From Methylotenera sp. (lineage in GTDB: Bacteria; Pseudomonadota; Gammaproteobacteria; Burkholderiales; Methylophilaceae): DNA of 64,000 bases. Both the position numbers and the translations under genes were made by a program. The stretch covers positions 1 through 64,000 of the forward strand of contig PERG01000011.1 in assembly GCA_002928535.1 (NCBI GenBank). Reading direction: 5' to 3'. Numbering within the stretch: position 1 is the first letter of the stretch; each line of letters opens with the position of its first letter. Positions 48,928-57,970 of the stretch are shown piece by piece. Below the pieces are notes generated by a model. The model did not search any database. It was not told where the DNA came from and saw nothing but the letters and a program-made list of their open reading frames with translations.

Positions 48928-49361
48928 TTTTCCAACGGGGATTTCGTCCCTTTACTATCAAGCGTAATTGCACCGTCACTAGCTTGTGCAGTGCCAGCGA
49001 TTGGTGTAAATGTAATTAGGAAAGTTGGCGGGGACACACCGTTGTCTACTGTAATATCATAGGTATACTTAGCACTCACTTCTGAAGGTAAACTGAAACC
49101 TAAACTAGCCTTGTTAGCGTATACACGATTCGCCAGAAGATATTGCTGTTCACGATTTGCAATGTCCATCATCTGCGATTGCGCCGCAACACGACTACTG
49201 CGGATGACATACTGCTGATAATTAGGTAAGGCTATTGCAGTAAGAATTCCAATAATTGCGACTGTAATCATTAGCTCAATCAAAGTAAAACCCTTAAGTC
49301 TGACCTTGTGTGAGACTCCATTTGATAAGCGCGCCTGTTGCGAATTTCCTAAGGTATACAT
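48921..49361 (-). CDS. pilE: PilE-like type IV pilin
   Basis: A 146-aa type IV pilin. I place the start at ATG 49361 ([12 protein letters not shown]), which has AGGGA six bases upstream; the longer reading to 49397 lacks this. The leader ends in RLKG, with cleavage before [20 protein letters not shown] and Glu at +5, followed by [13 protein letters not shown], typical of the PilE/minor pilin E family. It is the first gene of a six-gene overlapping operon and is divergent from lptM-lysA. It may be a minor rather than the major pilin. Confidence 0.9.
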   Translation of the reverse strand: MYTLGNSQQARLSNGVSHKVRLKGFTLIELMITVAIIGILTAIALPNYQQYVIRSSRVAAQSQMMDIANREQQYLLANRVYANKASLGFSLPSEVSAKYTYDITVDNGVSPPTFLITFTPIAGTAQASDGAITLDSKGTKSPLEKW

Positions 49362-49397
49362 TACTTTCCCTTTCAAGTTAAAACGTATCATGCACAT

Positions 49398-49575
49398 GCC
49401 TCCCAGCTATGTCTAGCGTCAGCTGATAATCGGTAAAATTCCATAGACAAGCGGCAGCGATTAAATCAGTACACATACCTTTATGTTAAAATCAGATACT
49501 AATTACTAATCACTTGATATTTAGCAGCATGACGCTGACTTTTTAAATCAAGGCCTCAATGTTAGGCAGGGGAAT
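49398..49575. promoter_or_regulatory. Divergent control region of the pilin operon and lptM-lysA
   Basis: This spacer must hold promoters for both directions. It is AT-rich, and it contains a weak dyad CTTGAT/ATCAAG at about 49513-49552, but no strong promoter consensus or known regulator site that I can name. Confidence 0.35.
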
Positions 49576-49716
49576 ATGCAAAACAATACTCACTGGTGCA
49601 TGATACGAATAATATTTCTAGTAGCGATATGCAATGCATTGAATGCTTGTGGTACCAAAGGACCTTTATATATCCCTGAGCAACGATATCCGCAAGAAAC
49701 ACCAGCCAAAAACTAA
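49576..49716 (+). CDS. lptM: LptM (YifL-like) small outer-membrane lipoprotein
   Basis: A 46-codon ORF with a hydrophobic segment (IRIIFLVAICNALNA), lipobox LNAC with Cys at residue 25, and the family signature CGTKGPLYIP directly after it. In enterobacteria LptM assists maturation of the LptDE lipopolysaccharide translocon. The gene is usually found just before lysA, as here (23 bases). AGGGG sits close to the ATG at 49576; the in-frame ATG at 49600 is another possible start. It is too short for most gene callers. Confidence 0.85.
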   Translation: MQNNTHWCMIRIIFLVAICNALNACGTKGPLYIPEQRYPQETPAKN

Positions 49717-49739
49717 TTTTATTTCCAAAGCCTTTAAAC

Positions 49740-50987
49740 GTGAATCCTTTTATCAAAAAAAATGCTGTTCTGCATGCAGAAAATGTAGCGCTTAGCGACA
49801 TTGCGCAAAGCTACAGCACCCCTTGTTATGTCTATTCAAAATCTGCTTTAACCAATGCTTACACCAATTTCAGCCGCGGCTTCATTGGTTGCGACCATTT
49901 GGTTTGTTTTGCAGTAAAAGCTAATCCTAGCTTAGCGATCTTGAATTTATTCGCTAGTTTAGGTGCAGGTTTTGACATAGTTTCAGGCGGGGAGTTGGCG
50001 CGCGTGCTAACGGCTGGTGGTGACCCTAGAAAAATTGTATTTTCTGGGGTAGGTAAAACTGAGCAAGAGATGGAAGCTGCTTTAGACGCAGATATTTTGT
50101 GCTTTAACGTCGAATCCGAGAGTGAACTTCGCCGTTTGAATCAAGTAGCAGAAAAAATGGGCAAAGTGGCGCCCATCTCTTTACGTGTTAATCCAAATGT
50201 AGATGCAAAAACTCACCCTTATATTTCTACCGGCTTAAAAAATAATAAATTCGGTGTAGCTTATGAAGAAGCCTTGAATATTTATAGCCAAGCTGCCGCT
50301 ATGAAAAACATTGCGATTCACGGGGTTGACTGCCATATCGGCTCACAAATTACTGAGCTATCGCCCTTTCTAGATGCTTTTGATCGCGTACTGGCGCTAG
50401 TAGATGCTCTAGCCCAACGCAATATCCATATTCAGCATATTGATGCCGGTGGTGGCATCGGGATTTGCTATAACGGCGAAACGCCTCCTGCATTCGATGT
50501 TTTTGCAAAAGCGATGCGGGAAAAACTAGGCGCACGCAAAATCAAATTAATTTTCGAACCAGGCCGGGCTTTAGTTGGCAATGCTGGCCTTTTACTCACT
50601 AAAGTCGAATACCTCAAACATACAGAAACGAAGAATTTCGCCATTGTCGATGCCGCTATGAATGATTTGATGCGACCCGCTTTATACGATGCTTACCACG
50701 ATATTCAGCCTGTCCAGCCACGCATTGGGGACAGCCTGGTATATGAAATTGTCGGTCCAGTATGTGAAAGTGGCGACTTTTTAGGTCATGATCGTGAGTT
50801 GGCGCTTGAAGAAGGGGATTTATTGGCCATCATGTCCGCTGGGGCCTATGGCATGAGCATGGCCAGCAATTACAACACTCGGCCACGTGCTGCAGAAGTG
50901 ATGGTCGACGGCGATCAATGCCACTTAATTAGGAAGCGCGAAGTAATTGCAGATTTATTTTCTTCTGAAATTGTATTGCCCCCATAA
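49740..50987 (+). CDS. lysA: Diaminopimelate decarboxylase
   Basis: LysA decarboxylates meso-diaminopimelate to lysine using PLP. The 415-aa fold-type III enzyme starts with GTG and has the PLP lysine in CFAVKANPSLAIL, FDIVSGGELARVL, GVDCHIGSQITEL, HIDAGGGIGICY, IFEPGRALVGNAG, the substrate-site GPVCESGDFLG with the catalytic Cys, and MSAGAYGMSMASNYN. A bidirectional terminator follows. It forms an operon with lptM. Confidence 0.96.
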   Translation: MNPFIKKNAVLHAENVALSDIAQSYSTPCYVYSKSALTNAYTNFSRGFIGCDHLVCFAVKANPSLAILNLFASLGAGFDIVSGGELARVLTAGGDPRKIVFSGVGKTEQEMEAALDADILCFNVESESELRRLNQVAEKMGKVAPISLRVNPNVDAKTHPYISTGLKNNKFGVAYEEALNIYSQAAAMKNIAIHGVDCHIGSQITELSPFLDAFDRVLALVDALAQRNIHIQHIDAGGGIGICYNGETPPAFDVFAKAMREKLGARKIKLIFEPGRALVGNAGLLLTKVEYLKHTETKNFAIVDAAMNDLMRPALYDAYHDIQPVQPRIGDSLVYEIVGPVCESGDFLGHDRELALEEGDLLAIMSAGAYGMSMASNYNTRPRAAEVMVDGDQCHLIRKREVIADLFSSEIVLPP

Positions 50988-51009
50988 TTTTGGATAGTAC
51001 GATGCCAAT

Positions 51010-51039
51010 AAAAAAGCGAAGCACATGCTTCGCTTTTTT
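51010..51039. terminator. Bidirectional terminator between lysA and purU
   Basis: A 14-base perfect inverted repeat, aaaaaagcgaagca at 51010-51023 and its complement at 51026-51039, forms a GC-centred stem with A on one side and T on the other. It works as an intrinsic terminator for both lysA and the convergent purU. Confidence 0.9.
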
Positions 51040-51056
51040 ATTAGCCATATCTTAAA

Positions 51057-51926
51057 TTAATCAAAGATAACCGTCTTATTCGCATAAAGCAAAATGCGGT
51101 TTTCGATATGCCAACGCACCGCTTTCGATAAAACAATACGCTCTAAATCACGGCCTTTTTGAATGAGGTCTTCTACCTGATCCCGATGCGAAATACGGTC
51201 AATATCCTGCTCAATAATTGGACCTTCGTCTAACACCTCTGTCACGTAATGGCTGGTTGCGCCAATTAATTTCACGCCCCGCTCAAATGCCCGATGATAA
51301 GGCCTTGCACCAATGAATGCCGGCAGGAATGAGTGATGGATATTGATGATCTGTTTGGGATAACGCGCGACAAAATCTGGCGACAAAATTTGCATATAGC
51401 GCGCCAACACGATTAAGTCGATCTTATACTGCTCGAATAATGCGAACTGCTGCGCTTCAGCAGAGGCTTTATTCTCTTTCGTCACTTCAATATGGTGAAA
51501 GTCTACTTCATAGAATCTAGCCAGCGCTTCTGTGTCACGGTGATTACTAATAATCAACGGGATGTCACAAGCTAATTCGCCGTTTTTGTGACGATGCAAC
51601 AAATCGGCCAGGCAATGGTCATATTGCGAAACCATGATCGCAACGCGCAACGGTTTTTGCGAAAGCTTTAATTGCCATTCCATGCTGAAGCGCTGGGCAA
51701 TGGCCGCAAAATGGGTCTCGAAATTATTTGGCGTTAATGAAAAGCCATCCAAGTCCCATTCAACGCGCATAAGGAAAAGATTATTTTCGGCATCCTGGTG
51801 CTGGTCGGCATGCAAAATATTGGCATCATGTTGATACAAAAAATCGGCGATGGCCGCTACGATGCCCTTGCTATCAGGACACGTAATCAATAACGTCGCT
51901 GTATTTTTGTTGGCGGCATTTTTCAT
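51057..51926 (-). CDS. purU: Formyltetrahydrofolate deformylase
   Basis: PurU hydrolyses 10-formyl-tetrahydrofolate to formate and H4F, balancing the one-carbon pool. The 289-aa protein has an N-terminal ACT domain (LLITCPDSKGIVAAIADFLY) and a formyltransferase-type domain with LIVLARYMQILSPDF, INIHHSFLPAFIGARPYHRA with the catalytic His, and GATSHYVTEVLDEGPIIEQD. In a C1-using organism it may link folate-bound formyl groups to formate oxidation; that is inference. Divergent from ispH. Confidence 0.95.
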   Translation of the reverse strand: MKNAANKNTATLLITCPDSKGIVAAIADFLYQHDANILHADQHQDAENNLFLMRVEWDLDGFSLTPNNFETHFAAIAQRFSMEWQLKLSQKPLRVAIMVSQYDHCLADLLHRHKNGELACDIPLIISNHRDTEALARFYEVDFHHIEVTKENKASAEAQQFALFEQYKIDLIVLARYMQILSPDFVARYPKQIINIHHSFLPAFIGARPYHRAFERGVKLIGATSHYVTEVLDEGPIIEQDIDRISHRDQVEDLIQKGRDLERIVLSKAVRWHIENRILLYANKTVIFD

Positions 51927-52030
51927 ATTTTTGGGGTCATTCGCTTCAAGCAGGCCCAGATTTTATGCAAGTCTGGATTTGGGTTAAAATAGGCATTATA
52001 CCTTGAGTCACTTTACGAAAAAAACCGTCC

Positions 52031-53017
52031 ATGTCAGATAATCCGAGCGCAGATATTTTATTAGCTAACCCCCGTGGATTTTGCGCGGGTGTAGATCGCG
52101 CCATTATTATTGTTGAACAGGCATTAGAGAAATTCGGCGCGCCTATTTATGTGCGCCATGAGGTCGTTCATAACAAGTTTGTTGTAGATGAATTAAAAAA
52201 TAAAGGCGCCATTTTTGTTGAAGAATTGGACGAAATCCCTGCCGGTAGCACCGTAATTTTCAGCGCTCATGGGGTTTCAAAAGCCATTCGTGCAGAAGCG
52301 GAACGGCGCGGTCTCACAGCTTATGATGCAACTTGCCCACTTGTAACAAAAGTGCACATGGAAGTCGCTAAAATGCGCGCCGCGAGTATGGAGATCGTCA
52401 TGATTGGCCATAAGGGCCACCCGGAAGTGGAAGGGACTATGGGTCAAGCTGAAGGCGATTCCAGCACTAGTGGCATGTACCTGGTAGAAACCCCGGAGGA
52501 CGTCGCAAACTTAACAGTGAAAAACCCGAAAAAACTGTCTTTTGTCACACAAACCACACTGTCTATGGATGATGCTGCACTCGTCATCAATGCATTAAAA
52601 GCCAAGTTTCCTGACATTCATGCACCCAAGGTTGAAGACATTTGTTATGCGACCCAAAACCGCCAGGATGCTGTAAAAATTATGACCAAAGATTGCGATC
52701 TCGTGATTGTTGTTGGTTCTCCAAATAGCTCAAATTCCAACCGATTACGCGAAGTAGCGCAGAACCAGGGTGTTGAAGCGTACATGGTCGATAATGCTAG
52801 TTATTTGAACCCCGCTTGGCTGATTGGCAAAAAACGGATAGGCGTTTCTGCAGGTGCTTCGGCCCCGGAAGTGCTTGTGAAAGAAGTGATAAGCACTTTA
52901 CAAAAAATGGGCGCTGGTCAAGTACAAGAACTGCAAGGCGTAGTGGAAAGCGTAGTGTTTCAGCTACCAAAAAATCTTGTCAACGCACCAAAGAAACCTG
53001 CCGAAATCAATGCATAA
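52031..53017 (+). CDS. ispH: 4-hydroxy-3-methylbut-2-enyl diphosphate reductase
   Basis: IspH is the last enzyme of the MEP isoprenoid pathway and makes IPP and DMAPP. The 328-aa protein has the three cluster cysteines in [30 protein letters not shown] and [15 protein letters not shown], and the catalytic Glu in [14 protein letters not shown] region. [14 protein letters not shown] and [11 protein letters not shown] complete the active site. It lies 56 bases upstream of the NUDIX gene. Confidence 0.97.
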   Translation: MSDNPSADILLANPRGFCAGVDRAIIIVEQALEKFGAPIYVRHEVVHNKFVVDELKNKGAIFVEELDEIPAGSTVIFSAHGVSKAIRAEAERRGLTAYDATCPLVTKVHMEVAKMRAASMEIVMIGHKGHPEVEGTMGQAEGDSSTSGMYLVETPEDVANLTVKNPKKLSFVTQTTLSMDDAALVINALKAKFPDIHAPKVEDICYATQNRQDAVKIMTKDCDLVIVVGSPNSSNSNRLREVAQNQGVEAYMVDNASYLNPAWLIGKKRIGVSAGASAPEVLVKEVISTLQKMGAGQVQELQGVVESVVFQLPKNLVNAPKKPAEINA

Positions 53018-53073
53018 CCGCGAACTCACTTCAAAATTTTCATCTCACATTATCTATATCTAAAATTCGAGGC

Positions 53074-53520
53074 ATGTTCAAAACCCCGATTTCAGCATTA
53101 GTACTTATCCATACAAGAAACTTGCAGGTATTGATTATGGAACGTGCCGATAAAGCCGGCTTTTGGCAATCGGTCACCGGCAGCATTGAAGCTGGCGAAA
53201 CGCCTTACGATGCTGCCATACGTGAAGTGTTTGAAGAAACGGGTTTGGATGCAACCCAATATTCTTTAGAGGATTGGCAATGTTCAAATGTATACGAGAT
53301 TTACCCACATTGGCGTCATCGCTATGCACCCGGTATAACGCACAATACTGAACATATTTTTGGACTTGAATTACCGGCCCCCATACCCATACAACTAGAA
53401 CCTAATGAACATGTTCGATATGATTGGGTAGATTGGCGTGAGGCTGCCAAACGCGTGTTTTCCTGGACCAATGTTGACGCGTTAAGTAAATTAGGTGAAC
53501 GTCATGGATTAAAGTTGTAA
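53074..53520 (+). CDS. nudB: NUDIX hydrolase, dihydroneopterin triphosphate diphosphatase type
   Basis: A 148-aa NUDIX protein. The Nudix box is complete (GSIEAGETPYDAAIREVFEETG, given here in two halves: GSIEAGETPY and DAAIREVFEETG). The phrases VLIMERADKAGFWQSVTGS, WRHRYAPGITHNTEHIFGLE and LEPNEHVRYDWVDW match NudB, which removes pyrophosphate from dihydroneopterin triphosphate in folate synthesis. ATG at 53074 gives a family-sized protein; the open frame extends upstream into ispH without family sequence. Confidence 0.9.
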   Translation: MFKTPISALVLIHTRNLQVLIMERADKAGFWQSVTGSIEAGETPYDAAIREVFEETGLDATQYSLEDWQCSNVYEIYPHWRHRYAPGITHNTEHIFGLELPAPIPIQLEPNEHVRYDWVDWREAAKRVFSWTNVDALSKLGERHGLKL

Positions 53521-53560
53521 AATATTGTTTTGATTAATTAAATTAACGGCTTCCATAGAT

Positions 53561-54688
53561 ATGCAAACAGAAATCATTTCCAATCCGCAGCTTAAAAGCA
53601 TCCCGATTAAATTCGAGCGCTTTCAAGCGAATGATGAGGCAGAATGCCAGCACCGCATCGTTGCTGCGAAGGAAAAGCTGGGCAAAAACTTAGTTATTCT
53701 GGGCCACCATTACCAGAATGAAGGGGTGTATCGCCATGCGGATTACACCGGTGACTCCTTGAAACTGTCACGCTATACCGAAAACCTGGATGCCAAATAT
53801 ATCGTCTTCCTGGGTGTGCATTTCATGGCGGAAGTCGCAGATATTTTAAGCCGTCCCGATCAGGTCGTGATCTTGCCTGACCTCGCAGCTGGTTGCTCTA
53901 TGGCGGATATGGCCAACCTGGCCAAAGTAGAACGCAGCTATCGAGAACTTAATAAAGTACTGAACTTTGATGACGTCATTACCCCCATCACTTATATCAA
54001 TTCTGCGGCTGATTTAAAAGCTTTCTGTGGCGAGCATGGCGGCATCGTATGTACCAGTACCAACGCTACCAAAATTCTCGAATGGGGTTTTAAACAGCGT
54101 GAGAAAGTCTTGTTTTTCCCAGACCAGAATCTGGGCCGCTGGTCAGGTTACAAAATGGGCATTCCTTTAGAACAAATGCCGATCTGGGATCCGGATCAAC
54201 CCATGGGCGGACTCACTGAAGAAGAGATCAAAAATGCCAAAATCCTGCTATGGAAAGGCCACTGCGCCGTGCACCAAATGTTCCGTCTGCAGAATATTAC
54301 AAAATTCCGTGCTGAACATCCTGATGGATTTGTGATTTCTCACCCAGAAGCACCGTTTGAAGTGTGCTTGCATTCCGATTATGTAGGCTCTACGGAATAT
54401 ATTTTGAAAACCGTCAGTGAAGCACCTGCTAATACCAAATGGCTGGTAGGTACAGAATTGAACCTGGTGAATCGCTTGGCCGAACAGATGAAACCGCAAG
54501 GTAAGCTCGTGCAATTCATGAGCCATGTGGTGTGCGAGTGTTCCACCATGGCGCGTATTGATCCGCAACATCTGGCTTGGACCTTGGAAAACTTGGTGGA
54601 AGGCAATATCGTGAACCAGATCAAAGTGCCTGAACATGAAGCACATTTGGCCAAACTCACGCTTGATCGCATGCTGGCGGCTTCATAA
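53561..54688 (+). CDS. nadA: Quinolinate synthase A
   Basis: NadA condenses iminoaspartate with DHAP to quinolinate for NAD synthesis. The 375-aa protein has VILGHHYQNEGVYRHADYTG, the cluster cysteines in LPDLAAGCSMADMA, GGIVCTSTNATKIL and HVVCECSTMARI, and LFFPDQNLGRWSGYK and KGHCAVHQMF. The length is of the longer proteobacterial type. A HIT-family gene follows with one base between them. Confidence 0.97.
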   Translation: MQTEIISNPQLKSIPIKFERFQANDEAECQHRIVAAKEKLGKNLVILGHHYQNEGVYRHADYTGDSLKLSRYTENLDAKYIVFLGVHFMAEVADILSRPDQVVILPDLAAGCSMADMANLAKVERSYRELNKVLNFDDVITPITYINSAADLKAFCGEHGGIVCTSTNATKILEWGFKQREKVLFFPDQNLGRWSGYKMGIPLEQMPIWDPDQPMGGLTEEEIKNAKILLWKGHCAVHQMFRLQNITKFRAEHPDGFVISHPEAPFEVCLHSDYVGSTEYILKTVSEAPANTKWLVGTELNLVNRLAEQMKPQGKLVQFMSHVVCECSTMARIDPQHLAWTLENLVEGNIVNQIKVPEHEAHLAKLTLDRMLAAS

Positions 54689-54689
54689 G

Positions 54690-55130
54690 TTGAGCACCGA
54701 ACCCATCTGCGCATTATGTGCGCCTACCGCAACCACCCAGTTATGGCAGGATGATTTTTGCCGCGTGATGTTAATGAACGATACGGATTACCCGGCTTAT
54801 TGCCGCGTTGAATTACTATCGCATGTGAAAGAAATGACGGACCTGCCACCGCAAGATCGGGCCCGCGTCATGAAAACGGTATTTGCAGTTGAGCTGGCCA
54901 TTCGGGAAACCCTGAATCCTGACAAAATTAATTTAGCCAGTTTGGGCAATAAAACGCCGCATATCCATTGGCATGTCATTCCACGTTTCGAAAACGACAA
55001 GCACTTTCCGAATTCGCATTGGGGTGAGGTAGTGCGGGAAGCACATCATGCCCCCCTCAATACTGAGACTGTCAATACGCTCACCGAAAAAATTAAAGCG
55101 CATATCGAATGCGCTTTAAACAGTCATTAA
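54690..55130 (+). CDS. HIT family hydrolase
   Basis: A 146-aa histidine-triad protein with the motif HIHWHVIPR near residue 90, preceded by NLASLGNKTP. An N-terminal CALC pair (CALCAP) could bind zinc. Members hydrolyse nucleotide derivatives; the substrate is not known. The start is probably TTG at 54690, directly after the nadA stop; an in-frame ATG at 54636 lies inside nadA. It converges with the ferredoxin gene at 55207. Confidence 0.85.
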   Translation: MSTEPICALCAPTATTQLWQDDFCRVMLMNDTDYPAYCRVELLSHVKEMTDLPPQDRARVMKTVFAVELAIRETLNPDKINLASLGNKTPHIHWHVIPRFENDKHFPNSHWGEVVREAHHAPLNTETVNTLTEKIKAHIECALNSH

Positions 55131-55206
55131 TAGCGTCTAATCCTTTTTTTCAGATGCATCCTGTCAGCTTCTGACTGATCCAGTTTTGTTTGATGCTTAA
55201 AGTCCG

Positions 55207-55518
55207 TTAAACCTCTAAGCGTTTGACGACTTTCCCTTGTAGCAAATGACTATCGATAATTTCATCAATATCCTCATTATCGATAAAGGTATACCAAATC
55301 GCTTCTGGGTATACCACCATTAGCGGACCTTCCCCGCAACGGTCCAGACACCCTGCCCGGTTGATACGGACTTTATTTTTACCATTCAAGGCCAGTTTTT
55401 TGACACGCGCCTTCATATGGTCAAAAGCGGCTTCTGCGCCTTTGTCCATGCAACACGGCTCGCCATCCTCGCGCTGGTTCAGGCAGAAAAAAACGTGATG
55501 CTTATAATAATCAGTCAT
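55207..55518 (-). CDS. Thioredoxin-like [2Fe-2S] ferredoxin
   Basis: A 103-aa protein starting MTDYYKHHVFFCLNQREDG, with cysteines in FFCLNQ, EPCCMDKGA, and NRAGCLDRCGEGPLMVVYP, the usual layout of thioredoxin-like 2Fe-2S ferredoxins (cf. NuoE-like fold). The start at 55518 leaves it 7 bases after the tonB-like gene stop; the longer frame to 55719 overlaps tonB and has no family sequence. It is the last gene of the mpl-tonB-ferredoxin run. The electron partner is unknown. Confidence 0.88.
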   Translation of the reverse strand: MTDYYKHHVFFCLNQREDGEPCCMDKGAEAAFDHMKARVKKLALNGKNKVRINRAGCLDRCGEGPLMVVYPEAIWYTFIDNEDIDEIIDSHLLQGKVVKRLEV

Positions 55519-55525
55519 AATTTTA

Positions 55526-56497
55526 TTACTCACCTGTGGCGAGACTATCTTCTTTAGTAAACGTCCAAGTACGCGTAATGCCCAAAATATCAACCTCTTT
55601 ACGGACATCATCCGGGAATTTTGCATAAGGCGCTGCGAGTTCCACAATTCTTTTTGCTGCCTCGTCCAAGATTTTATGTCCGGAACTGCGGTTAATCTCA
55701 ATTGAATCAATCGTGCCATCCGATTTAATTGAAACGGTCATCTGCAGTTGACCATACAACTTCAAGCTTTTGGCCGCTTCCGGGTAATTCAAGTTGCCGA
55801 TCTTTTCTACTTTTTGCCGCCATGCCTCTACATAGAGTGCATAGCGATATTCCTTAGTTCGCGCGCCGATGAATTTTTTCTTGGGCCGTTTTTGATATTC
55901 GTCCTGTTGCTTGGAAATTAAAGCTTCCAAACGATCCATTTCCAAAGCTGCCGCAGTAATATCATGCATATCCAATTTTTTACTTGCTTGTTGTGTTCCC
56001 GCTTCCGGCTCTTTAGCGGATGCAGTCTGGGCAAACTTGGAGTCTACCTTTTGCGTGGATGCAATTTGTGTCATGAGTTCCTGTGCCTGCTTTTCCAACA
56101 AAGCAACACGCTGCAGCTCTTGTTCATCCGCTGTTTTCTTAGCAGCTTTTGCGCTTTCTTTGAGGGTTGCAGATGGCTTAACAGTGAAGTCAGTTTTCTG
56201 TTGCTTAATAGCGGGCAAGGCAGATTTCAACTTGCGGTCTTGCTCAGTATTACCGCCGCGATCTAGATTAGCTTGAGCATAGATTTCTGCATTCTCAGGT
56301 TTACTCATTGTTTTCGCATTGACCAAGAACACTTCAAGCACCGGCAGCTTATCTTGGAGTTTCTTGAGTTCCGGTTGGAACTGGATACTTAGAATGACCG
56401 CATGGACCAATATGGAAATCCAGATGGCGATCGTCAGCCCGCTCATTTTTGAGTTGGTTACAGCCTGCGCAACCTTATTTTGAGCAACTTTTTCCAC
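55526..56497 (-). CDS. tonB: TonB-like energy transducer with coiled-coil spacer
   Basis: A 323-aa protein with a GTG start, one N-terminal transmembrane helix (~20-42; LTIAIWISILVHAVILS), and a C-terminal TonB domain (~215-315; YRYALYVEAWRQKVEKIGNLNYP, in two strands, and LYGQLQMTVSIKSDGTI and GHKILDEAAKRIVELAAPYA). The spacer is charged and Ala/Lys/Gln-rich, probably a coiled coil, and lacks the Pro-Glu/Pro-Lys repeats of classic TonB. No exbB or exbD is adjacent. It starts 2 bases after the mpl stop. Confidence 0.87.
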   Translation of the reverse strand: MEKVAQNKVAQAVTNSKMSGLTIAIWISILVHAVILSIQFQPELKKLQDKLPVLEVFLVNAKTMSKPENAEIYAQANLDRGGNTEQDRKLKSALPAIKQQKTDFTVKPSATLKESAKAAKKTADEQELQRVALLEKQAQELMTQIASTQKVDSKFAQTASAKEPEAGTQQASKKLDMHDITAAALEMDRLEALISKQQDEYQKRPKKKFIGARTKEYRYALYVEAWRQKVEKIGNLNYPEAAKSLKLYGQLQMTVSIKSDGTIDSIEINRSSGHKILDEAAKRIVELAAPYAKFPDDVRKEVDILGITRTWTFTKEDSLATGE

Positions 56498-56499
56498 AA

Positions 56500-57885
56500 T
56501 TATTGCAATGCATCGAGTAGTTTTTGATGGATGCCACCAAATCCGCCGTTGCTCATGACCAAAATATGGTCACCAGGCTGGGCAACGAGCACAATCGAAG
56601 CAACCAGCGTATTCAAATCTTCATAAACACTTGCTTTGGTTTTGATGGGTGCCAAAGCTTCAGCTGCGTCCCAGCCCAGATTCGCACCATAGCAAAATAC
56701 AATGTCCGCTTCTGTTAAACTTTCCGGCAGGGCATTTTTCATTACACCTAGCTTCATGGTATTAGAGCGCGGTTCCAATACGGCCAATATACGCGCACCC
56801 GTTTTATTGAATGCACCGATTTTGCCCCGTAAGCCTGCCACGGTGGTGGTGATAGCCGTTGGGTGGTGGGCAAAATCGTCATATACCGTAATGCCATTCA
56901 CTTCACCGCGGATTTCCATGCGGCGTTTTACGTTCTCAAACTGGCTTAATGCTTCAATTGCAACTTCAACTGTTACCCCGGCATGTCGCGCCGCAGCAAT
57001 GCTGGCAAGCGCATTCATCTGATTATGACGGCCAAATATTTGCCACATGAGCCTGCCCAAAAATTTATTTTGGAACATCACATCAAAGCTTCCATCATTG
57101 CTTTCGTTGGCTATGGCCCAGTCATCCAGACCGGCAAACTTCTCAACCGGCGTCCAGCACCCCTTTTCCAACACCCGATCCAAGCTTTGCTCACGCCCAT
57201 TTGACACGATGAGCCCTTGCTGTGGCACCGTACGGACGAGATGATGGAATTGTGTTTCGATTGCAGCAAGATCATTAAAAATGTCGGCGTGATCAAATTC
57301 AAGATTGTTCAATATGGCAGTACGCGGCCGGTAATGTACGAATTTCGAGCGTTTATCGAAGAACGCCGTATCGTATTCATCGGCTTCAATCACGAAAAAA
57401 GGAGAAGTGCTATGGGCATCTTGCTTGGGTATACCTGGCAAGCGAGCTGAAATACCAAAGTTTTGCGGAACACCGCCGATTAAAAAACCCGGTGCTAAAC
57501 CGGCATATTCTAGTATCCAGGCCAGCATGGAAGAAGTCGTAGTTTTGCCATGCGTGCCTGCGACAGCCAGCACCCACTTACCTTGCAGCACATTTTCAGC
57601 CAGCCATTGCGGGCCAGAAATATAAGGCAAGCCACGATTCAGGATTTCTTCCATCAATGGATTGCCGCGAGATACTACATTACCAATCACATAGATATCG
57701 GGATTCAGTGCGGTTTGCCCGGGATCAAAACCTTCTATGAGTTCAATGCCTTGTGCAACGAGTTGCGTACTCATCGGCGGATAGACATTGGCGTCACAGC
57801 CGGTAACTTTATGTCCTGAGGCTTTTGCCAGCACTGCAATACCACCCATGAAGGTGCCGCAAATACCTAAAATGTGAATATGCAT
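56500..57885 (-). CDS. mpl: UDP-N-acetylmuramate:L-alanyl-gamma-D-glutamyl-meso-diaminopimelate ligase
   Basis: Mpl ligates recycled tripeptide to UDP-MurNAc, bypassing MurC-E. The 461-aa Mur ligase has the Rossmann start MHIHILGICGTFMGGIAVLA, the ATP loop VAGTHGKTTTSSMLAWIL, the central IEADEYDTAFFDKRSKF and LNNLEFDHADIF, and the C-terminal VYDDFAHHPTAI and LEPRSNTMKLG. It fits with the AmpG permease at 24-25 kb in a cell-wall recycling route. tonB and the ferredoxin follow in the same direction. Confidence 0.96.
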   Translation of the reverse strand: MHIHILGICGTFMGGIAVLAKASGHKVTGCDANVYPPMSTQLVAQGIELIEGFDPGQTALNPDIYVIGNVVSRGNPLMEEILNRGLPYISGPQWLAENVLQGKWVLAVAGTHGKTTTSSMLAWILEYAGLAPGFLIGGVPQNFGISARLPGIPKQDAHSTSPFFVIEADEYDTAFFDKRSKFVHYRPRTAILNNLEFDHADIFNDLAAIETQFHHLVRTVPQQGLIVSNGREQSLDRVLEKGCWTPVEKFAGLDDWAIANESNDGSFDVMFQNKFLGRLMWQIFGRHNQMNALASIAAARHAGVTVEVAIEALSQFENVKRRMEIRGEVNGITVYDDFAHHPTAITTTVAGLRGKIGAFNKTGARILAVLEPRSNTMKLGVMKNALPESLTEADIVFCYGANLGWDAAEALAPIKTKASVYEDLNTLVASIVLVAQPGDHILVMSNGGFGGIHQKLLDALQ

Positions 57886-57970
57886 ATTGAACTAAAGTGT
57901 TAAGTTAACTAATTCTAGCAAATACATAGTTTATAAGCACTTTTATTTAATTGTGCTTATACACTTAATT

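Noticed and set aside
52816-53073. 86-codon N-terminal extension of the NUDIX gene overlapping ispH
   Set aside because: It is a shadow frame of ispH without family sequence; the Nudix domain starts normally at the ATG at 53074.
55150-55190. GTCAG-CTT-CTGAC dyad between the HIT and ferredoxin genes as a terminator
   Set aside because: Only five base pairs with a three-base loop and no adjoining T tract in a convincing position.
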